A stretch of DNA of 6,484 bases from Phycisphaerae bacterium. Lineage in GTDB: Bacteria; Planctomycetota; Phycisphaerae; UBA1845; Fen-1342. The stretch's first letter is position 1. Every line of letters begins with the position of its first letter. The position numbers and the translations under genes were made by a program. The notes beneath the pieces were generated by a model. That model saw only the letters and a program-made list of their open reading frames with translations, made no database searches and was not told the DNA's origin. This document shows, in pieces, positions 1 through 4,110 of the stretch. The stretch spans positions 1 to 6,484 of the forward strand of contig JAFGRR010000456.1 of the NCBI GenBank assembly GCA_016935035.1, written 5' to 3'.

Positions 1-1
1 A

Positions 2-103
2 TTCCGCGCCGGCGTGGTGCTCTACCGAGGGACGACGATCACGCCGCTCGGGGAAAAGCTGTGGGCGGTGCCGGTGTCGGGGTTGGTAGCAGGGAGCCGC
101 TGA
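2..103 (+). CDS. C-terminal end of a DUF4143-type AAA ATPase (partial)
   Basis: Frame 2 is open from the window edge to a TGA at 101-103 and encodes 33 residues, containing GVVLYRGTTITPLGEKLWAV and ending LVAGSR. The pattern 'G-V-V-L-Y-x-G ... P-L-G-x-K-L-W-A-V-P-x-S-x-L' is what I recall as the extreme C-terminus of DUF4143 proteins. These carry an N-terminal AAA ATPase domain and a C-terminal restriction-endonuclease-like DUF4143 domain. They are widespread in bacteria and archaea, often in accessory regions, and their cellular role is poorly defined. Usual length is about 380-450 residues, so over 90 percent of the gene lies upstream of this window and the ATPase motifs cannot be checked. 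The gene converges on the minus-strand gene ending at 258. The family assignment rests on this short tail alone. Confidence 0.6.
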   Translation, partial: FRAGVVLYRGTTITPLGEKLWAVPVSGLVAGSR

Positions 104-231
104 ACGGGCGTGCCCAACTGTCGCGTGCGAAGTCGGCGCCGCGGAGATGGGCACAGAACTGGCGTAGTCGCGGACGCGGCAAGCGTCGGGGCAATTGCTG
201 ACAGCCACTGGTTCCTGCTACTGCCACGTAG

Positions 232-250
232 GCCAGCAGCCGAGGCTGGC
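232..250. terminator. Weak hairpin between convergent genes
   Basis: GCCAGC at 232-237 pairs perfectly with GCTGGC at 245-250 across a 7-base loop. Competing inverted repeats overlap it: CTGCT 215-219 with AGCAG 235-239, and GAGGC 242-246 with GCCTC 251-255. It lies between a plus-strand stop at 103 and a minus-strand stop at 258, where a bidirectional terminator would be expected. No T-tract follows on either strand, so this is at best a weak or Rho-assisted terminator. The rest of 104-257 shows nothing recognisable. Confidence 0.25.
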
Positions 251-257
251 GCCTCTC

Positions 258-1166
258 CTACCTCTCGCTACTTCTCCAGTGCAGACTCCCCCTGTCAACC
301 CAGTACTCGCGACCCCTGCCGAACCAGCGTCTATCCAAGGGCACTGACGGATCGCAATGGTGGCACACGACAAAGTCGTCACCAGGTTCAGCGGGATGAT
401 TCCAGGGATTGGCATACGAGAACACAACTGCGGATGCGAACGCCGCGTCCGAGTTCAACAATGAGTCGGTCGGAACCCCGGAACCGGACCGCTTTGGAAG
501 GCTAACTCGATATGTGTGCCCTTCCTCGACTACTTCCAGGGTCTCGCGGTTGAGTGTAACAACGTCCGTGCCATACGCGTACATCGCACAGACAATGCGA
601 GGGAGAGGTGGCTCGGAATACACGTGCGGGATTCGACCACCGTTAATCGCAATGATGACTGCGTCGTCGTCGCCAACAATGCCACGGGATCGGTATTTCT
701 CAAACTTCCGGCGCTTTTCGGTAAATGCGCTTGCGTACCGAAGTATGATCTCCTCGTTGGGCATGTGACACACCTCGCCCGCGACCTCCTTATCTGGTGT
801 GATGACCGGTACCGCGTCCGCCCCATTGCCGACAGTTGGAGCGATCGCCTCGATCCATATGCGGCGGCCCTGACCGCGTACGCAGAGGTCCGGCCCTTCC
901 GCCGGACGCTCGTGCCGAGGAACAATGTCATGCCTGCAATCGAGAAGGACGCAGGCGAGGTACATCTCCCAAAACCGGGCTTGTAGATGGTCAACCAACT
1001 CAGTATCGAATTGGTCGTCGGCGTAACACAAGAACCGCTGGCGAAGCTCCGCCAGGTACAAGAGATCTTGCTCGCGCAGGCCGGGATACCGACTCGTCAG
1101 TCGGCATTCAAGTTCACGGGGCAGTCGCGGTGCACCGCTAGAGTCGTCTCCGTCGCCTGTAGGCAT
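258..1166 (-). CDS. Uncharacterised protein, possible PD-(D/E)xK-like nuclease fold
   Basis: This is a 302-residue protein I cannot name. The start is ATG (complement of 1164-1166) with GAGG seven bases upstream, and the stop is TAG. No signal peptide or membrane segment is visible, so a cytoplasmic location is likely. The best-conserved-looking block is residues 65-110: RFWEMYLACVLLD, then GPDLCV (D93), then RRIWIEAIAP (E106). A helix with a Glu (E67), a PD motif, and a Glu on a following hydrophobic strand is the order seen in PD-(D/E)xK nucleases. The usual Lys after the second acidic residue is absent: E106 is followed by Ala-Ile. Residues 149-159 are Lys/Arg-rich (TEKRRKFEKYR) and might supply the Lys from a helix. 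A second strand-rich half (residues 168-220) and a HHCD segment (269-272) are unassigned. Sampled base composition is near 55 percent GC, below the other genes. The reading frame is well supported; the nuclease idea is inference. Confidence 0.75.
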   Translation of the reverse strand: MPTGDGDDSSGAPRLPRELECRLTSRYPGLREQDLLYLAELRQRFLCYADDQFDTELVDHLQARFWEMYLACVLLDCRHDIVPRHERPAEGPDLCVRGQGRRIWIEAIAPTVGNGADAVPVITPDKEVAGEVCHMPNEEIILRYASAFTEKRRKFEKYRSRGIVGDDDAVIIAINGGRIPHVYSEPPLPRIVCAMYAYGTDVVTLNRETLEVVEEGHTYRVSLPKRSGSGVPTDSLLNSDAAFASAVVFSYANPWNHPAEPGDDFVVCHHCDPSVPLDRRWFGRGREYWVDRGSLHWRSSER

Positions 1167-1173
1167 GGCTGGA

Positions 1174-1177
1174 CCTC
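1174..1177 (-). promoter_or_regulatory. Ribosome binding site (GAGG) of the nuclease-like gene
   Basis: On the minus strand GAGG lies seven bases before the ATG at 1166-1164, which supports this start. Upstream, 1178-1363 is the gap to the end of the prepilin-like gene. I see no clear terminator or promoter there, so cotranscription and independent expression are both possible. Confidence 0.55.
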
Positions 1178-1363
1178 AATGAGTGCCTCTTCCAAGCATC
1201 ACGGTCGGTTCACCAGTTGAGTACGGCAGGCACGTCAGACCACTAGTTTACACACATTCCGCCCGCAATCCATCAACCCGTCCACCGCCCAGTTCTACAG
1301 CCAACTCGGCAAGTAGACACACCGTCAGAGAACGTCAAACGGCTGAAAGCAACGCCGCTGGCC

Positions 1364-2329
1364 TCACCACGGACACCGCCCATAGATCCGCTTGATGAAC
1401 GCCGCCATATTCGCCTGGTCCGGCGAGCCGCCGTCGCGCCAGAAGACCGGCTCACCTTGCTCGGCGAAGAGCTCGCGGCCCATGGTTTTGGCGGGGTAGC
1501 GGCGGGCTTCTACGTGGCCGTCTAGGAAGGCCATGGTGGAGCGGCCGTCGGGGTTGCCGGCTTCGTCGGTGCCGGGGGTGTGGCGGGTGGCGATGCGGTC
1601 GATGCAGTTGAAGCTGCCGTCGGGATAGTTGCGGTTAGTGTGGTAGTACGGGTGGTCCTCAAACATCGTGATCAAGCGCGATGACAGGAACATCACGCGC
1701 TGGCCCTTCGTGAAGGAGACCTTCTCCTGCCCGCCGGGCAGCGGGTTGTTGAGCGAGTCGGCGACGTAGGTGAAGTTGGTGAGTTGCTCGGGGGCCCGGT
1801 AGCCGATGTAGGCGTTCATCGAATAGCTGAGGCGGCCATTGCCGCCGCCGCCCTCGGGTGTGTCGGTCGAGGTGCCGGTTTTTTCGGCGGGACAGACGTA
1901 GACCTTCGCGTTGTTCAGGTATGTGAAGAGGGTGCCCTTGCCTGGAACGTCGGCTACGAACTCGGGGTCCTGGTCATACGGCTCTTGATACGCCGGTGTG
2001 TAGTTCATGGCGACGAGCCTATCGCGGGCGCCGTCCCATGTGACGCCCGCCGGCCGCGGCCACTCCTGGCCGAAGAGGACCTGCATCCAGAAAAGGCCAT
2101 GCGTGCCGGGCAGCACATCCTGCTCGGCGACGTAGACCAGCATGCCGCTCATGAGTTGCCTCATGTTCGACTGACAGCTTATGCCGCGGGCCTGGTTCCG
2201 CGCTCGGGATAGGGCCGGCAGCAAGACGGCGATCAGCAGTGCGATGATCGCGATCACCACGAGCAGCTCGATCAGCGTGAACGCATTGCGGCGTGCGACC
2301 ACGTCCCGGTTCTTGGTGCTGATGGTCAT
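1364..2329 (-). CDS. Prepilin-type N-terminal cleavage/methylation domain protein (type II secretion pseudopilin-like)
   Basis: This is a 321-residue protein with a class III (prepilin) signal. A short basic leader ends RRNA16, followed by FTLIELLVVIAIIALL from F17, with E21 at the +5 position expected for prepilin peptidase cleavage and N-methylation. Residue -1 is Ala rather than the canonical Gly. The hydrophobic helix spans about residues 17-40 and is followed by SRARNQARGISCQSNMRQL, typical of the large planctomycete pseudopilin-like families. The C-terminal part has RH (249-250) and FLDGHVEARR (268-277), a version of the H-x9-DG/DGHVE signature of these families with a longer spacer. 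Cys52, Cys146, Cys242 and Cys319 could form disulfides in the exported domain. The protein is expected in the inner membrane with a periplasmic globular domain, but these families are hugely expanded and individual roles are unknown. The start is ATG with GGAG six bases upstream. The divergent neighbour is a PEP-CTERM protein. Confidence 0.92.
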   Translation of the reverse strand: MTISTKNRDVVARRNAFTLIELLVVIAIIALLIAVLLPALSRARNQARGISCQSNMRQLMSGMLVYVAEQDVLPGTHGLFWMQVLFGQEWPRPAGVTWDGARDRLVAMNYTPAYQEPYDQDPEFVADVPGKGTLFTYLNNAKVYVCPAEKTGTSTDTPEGGGGNGRLSYSMNAYIGYRAPEQLTNFTYVADSLNNPLPGGQEKVSFTKGQRVMFLSSRLITMFEDHPYYHTNRNYPDGSFNCIDRIATRHTPGTDEAGNPDGRSTMAFLDGHVEARRYPAKTMGRELFAEQGEPVFWRDGGSPDQANMAAFIKRIYGRCPW

Positions 2330-2335
2330 GCGCTA

Positions 2336-2339
2336 CTCC
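2336..2339 (-). promoter_or_regulatory. Ribosome binding site (GGAG) of the prepilin-like gene
   Basis: On the minus strand GGAG ends six bases before the ATG at 2329-2327. The spacing is good and fixes this start, which places the prepilin cleavage site after a normal-length leader of 16 residues. Confidence 0.6.
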
Positions 2340-2726
2340 GTTGCTGCCTGCCTGATGGGCCCAACCAGGAATGCGACACATTGGCAGAGTATCGGGGCGC
2401 GTGGTGGATGTCATCGTGAGTCGCCTGTCAGAAATCGTGGCGGCGACGCCGAGGATAAGCAACTGAGACCGGCACCACGGCGGACGCGGCTCCCAGTTCC
2501 CCAGACCTACAACGTGCCGAACGGACACTCCAATGAGAGCCCGAGCAGAAACGGGGGGTATATTGCCGTCAGTACCGAGTGGCGAGCAGCATCCCGCAAA
2601 CCCCACACCCCGCCATACGCATCTTCTCAGTCGCCTTCGTCGCTTCGTACTCTATCTCAATCACCATCCGTTATCAGACCATCAACGGTTATCGGGCGAA
2701 CTTACCAAGAATGACAGCAACGGGTG

Positions 2727-2744
2727 GGCCGGCCCGGGCTGGCC
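2727..2744. repeat. 18-bp GC-only near-palindrome centred on CCCGGG
   Basis: The segment GGCC-GGCCCGGGCT-GGCC matches its own reverse complement except for one G/T position on each side, which would form wobble pairs as RNA. It overlaps a perfect 10-bp palindrome, GGGCCGGCCC, at 2726-2735. It lies about 335 bases before the PEP-CTERM start and 400 bases from the prepilin-like start. It could be an operator or a secondary-structure element, but such strings also arise readily in GC-rich DNA. Confidence 0.35.
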
Positions 2745-2993
2745 GTGGCGAGCAGTTGGGGGATGTTGGCAGTTGGCGGTATCGCCGCCTGCGGGCGTTG
2801 AGCGTGGATTGCATCCGCGCACGAATGGCCTGGCGGCCGCGGGATTCCTATGCGGACGGCACCAATGGCGGCACCGACACAGGAACAGAAAGAATCCATG
2901 CGGCCCGCCGCTTGATTATCGCATCTGCCGGTTCCTAAACCCTATTGACGGGCGAAGTAGGCAAGGAAGCGGATTGGGTGGCGCTGCGCGTTT

Positions 2994-3079
2994 AGGGCAG
3001 CGGGCCTGGGAGTCCGATGGGAAGGTTTGCCCATCGGGGACGGCCCTGTCAGCTACCCCGAACAAAGGAGGACGGCCCT
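2994..3079 (+). promoter_or_regulatory. Structured mRNA leader with repeated GGCCCT segments
   Basis: CCGATGGG at 3014-3021 pairs perfectly with CCCATCGG at 3030-3037 across an 8-base loop. GU (3012-3013) can pair with AC (3040-3041) beyond a GG bulge, and GGGCC at 3002-3006 can pair with GGCCC at 3042-3046 to close the structure. The ten bases GGACGGCCCT at 3038-3047 recur exactly at 3070-3079, where they cover the end of the Shine-Dalgarno and all of the spacer before the ATG. AGGGC at 2994-2998 can also pair with either copy. The leader could therefore adopt alternative folds, one of which would sequester the start region. The pairings are seen in the sequence; the regulatory role is inferred. 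I could not match it to a known riboswitch class. Confidence 0.4.
3066..3071 (+). promoter_or_regulatory. Strong ribosome binding site (AGGAGG) that sets the PEP-CTERM start
   Basis: A perfect AGGAGG lies eight bases before the ATG at 3080. It decides the start against the in-frame ATG at 3017. The 3017 start would add 21 residues ahead of a normal signal peptide and would lie inside the leader hairpin. Confidence 0.85.
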
Positions 3080-3862
3080 ATGGTGCGAATCGCGACAGTA
3101 ATCGCCGCCGCCGCATTGTCGGTCTGTGCGTCGGCCGAACCGATCATGCCAGAGATTCTGGCCCATGACTTTAACTACGGGGCTTACAACACGAATAGCG
3201 GAATAGCGGAGTATCTGACGAACGGCAACCAGCCGGATACGCTCACGTACCACGCCACCGGCGGCACCACTACCGATCAGGAGGTGACCGCGTACTGGCC
3301 CACTTGGCCCACCCCGCCGGTGTTCCCGGTCCTTGACCTTTCACAGACCATGTTTGGCGGCGACTTCGGGCTCAGTGTGCAGTTCGACGGCCAGGACGCG
3401 CCGTATACGAATCCCGGCGGCGACGCCATCGACGTCAGCCTGACGGGCACCGGCGCCACGCCGGCGGGCCAGAGCGATCTGGTCATATACGGGACGATCA
3501 TGACCGCGGCCGGGCCGATGGCTAGCGGGCTGCTATGGTCGCTGGATCTCCAAGACGTCGTACTGTACGGCCGCGCCGGCCAGAACAGCTACGTCGTTGA
3601 AGGCTTCGGCATGATTCTCGATTGTGAGGTCGCCGAGGCGTTCGGCTTGGTTGGGCAATACGGCTCATTCCGGGGCCACCTCGAGTTTGGCCCCGACGCC
3701 TTCGCCACCTGGATCGGCCCCGAGTACGACCCCATGCAGGCTACGAGCATCGACAGCGTACGAGCGAGCCTCTCGGGTGAGACCGGCTGGACGGCCGTCA
3801 TCCCCGAGCCGACGGCGCTGGCGCTGCTCGGCATCGGCTTCGCGCTGATCCGCCGACGCTAA
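3080..3862 (+). CDS. PEP-CTERM sorting domain secreted protein
   Basis: This is a 260-residue exported protein. The N-terminus MVRIATVIAAAALSVCASA is a Sec signal peptide with likely cleavage after ASA19. The C-terminus has the PEP-CTERM tripartite signal: PEP at 242-244, a hydrophobic segment TALALLGIGFALI (245-257), and a terminal RRR. Such proteins are sorted by exosortase (EpsH/XrtA family), which is thought to cleave at the PEP motif and anchor the protein to the envelope or extracellular matrix. The body is acidic and rich in Gly, Thr and Asp, low in Lys and probably beta-rich, with one isolated Cys (C182) after the signal peptide. I do not recognise a catalytic domain. No exosortase gene is in the window, so processing would act in trans. 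The mRNA starts with a structured leader and a strong AGGAGG, and a large stem-loop follows the TAA. The family call is firm; the function is unknown. Confidence 0.92.
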   Translation: MVRIATVIAAAALSVCASAEPIMPEILAHDFNYGAYNTNSGIAEYLTNGNQPDTLTYHATGGTTTDQEVTAYWPTWPTPPVFPVLDLSQTMFGGDFGLSVQFDGQDAPYTNPGGDAIDVSLTGTGATPAGQSDLVIYGTIMTAAGPMASGLLWSLDLQDVVLYGRAGQNSYVVEGFGMILDCEVAEAFGLVGQYGSFRGHLEFGPDAFATWIGPEYDPMQATSIDSVRASLSGETGWTAVIPEPTALALLGIGFALIRRR

Positions 3863-3878
3863 TCAGACAACGTCAATC

Positions 3879-3935
3879 GCGGCTTCACCTGCCCCACCGC
3901 CTCTGTACCGAAGAGGTTGGGGCAGGTGAAGTCGC
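3879..3935 (+). terminator. Long stem-loop after the PEP-CTERM gene
   Basis: CTTCACCTGCCCCA (3883-3896) is perfectly complementary to TGGGGCAGGTGAAG (3918-3931). Four more outer pairs (3879-3882 with 3932-3935, one G-U) make an 18-bp stem. An inner CCTCT/AGAGG stem (3900-3904 with 3912-3916) caps it with a GTACCGA loop. It starts 16 bases past the TAA, as expected for a terminator or a 3'-end stabilising hairpin. No T-run follows on the plus strand (TGCATTCCC). It also separates this gene from the next one on the same strand. Confidence 0.75.
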
Positions 3936-4048
3936 TGCATTCCCGAACACTACTGAATCAAACGTCGCCGAATCGCATAAGTCCGCGCTTCCGCGAGGCG
4001 TGCGGTTCGGCCACGCGCAAGTAGTCCGCGTACTGCACACATACTGTG

Positions 4049-4060
4049 GGCAACGTTGCC
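4049..4060. promoter_or_regulatory. Perfect 12-bp palindrome (GGCAACGTTGCC), candidate operator
   Basis: The 12 bases are identical to their reverse complement and end 50 bases before the ATG of the restriction-modification gene. That position is typical for a dimeric regulator near the promoter. An 8-base direct repeat, AGTCCGCG, lies further upstream at 3980-3987 and 4023-4030. No regulator gene is visible in the window, so its function is unproven. Confidence 0.35.
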
Positions 4061-4095
4061 GACCAGAGCGCACGCGAGTACCATGCGGCACGCCC

Positions 4096-4102
4096 AAGGG
4101 GG
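4096..4102 (+). promoter_or_regulatory. Ribosome binding site (AAGGGGG) of the restriction-modification gene
   Basis: A purine-rich AAGGGGG ends eight bases before the ATG at 4111. An in-frame TGA at 4105-4107 directly precedes that codon, so no start further upstream is possible and this one is well fixed. Confidence 0.6.
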
Positions 4103-4110
4103 CGTGAACG

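Larger units (their letters stand above)
2330..3079. other. Long divergent intergenic region without a convincing gene
   Basis: These 750 bases separate the starts of two divergent envelope genes. Frames open here on either strand give compositionally odd proteins rich in Arg, Pro, Gly and Trp. They overlap one another and lack ribosome sites or recognisable domains, so I call none of them. Visible structure consists of a GC-rich near-palindrome at 2727-2744, a tandem GTTATC at 2670-2675 and 2688-2693, a small hairpin GGCGG/CCGCC at 2775-2789, and the structured leader at 2994-3079. No clear sigma-70 promoter could be set for either gene. Confidence 0.6.

Noticed and set aside
106..115. GGGC-GT-GCCC inverted repeat just after the DUF4143 stop
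   Set aside because: A 4-bp stem with a 2-base loop is too small to be a credible terminator.
2579..2938. Plus-strand open frame of 119 codons with a slightly hydrophobic N-terminus
   Set aside because: It has no ribosome site, no family resemblance, and an Arg-rich second half; it looks like chance.
3017..3079. Upstream in-frame ATG that would extend the PEP-CTERM protein by 21 residues
   Set aside because: AGGAGG lies eight bases before the ATG at 3080, and the signal peptide begins there. The upstream ATG is inside the hairpin stem.
3119..3130. Possible lipoprotein box around Cys16 of the PEP-CTERM protein
   Set aside because: The residue before the Cys is Val rather than Gly, Ala or Ser, and a standard ASA cleavage site follows at 17-19.
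2533..3168. Plus-strand open frame of 211 codons in the divergent spacer, overlapping the PEP-CTERM start
   Set aside because: Its composition is rich in Arg, Gly, Pro and Trp with no recognisable domain or good ribosome site, and it overlaps the well-supported start and leader at 2994-3100 in another frame.
4040..4045. CATACT as a -10 box for the restriction-modification gene
   Set aside because: It matches 4 of 6 of the sigma-70 consensus, but no acceptable -35 lies at 16-18 bases, so no promoter is claimed.
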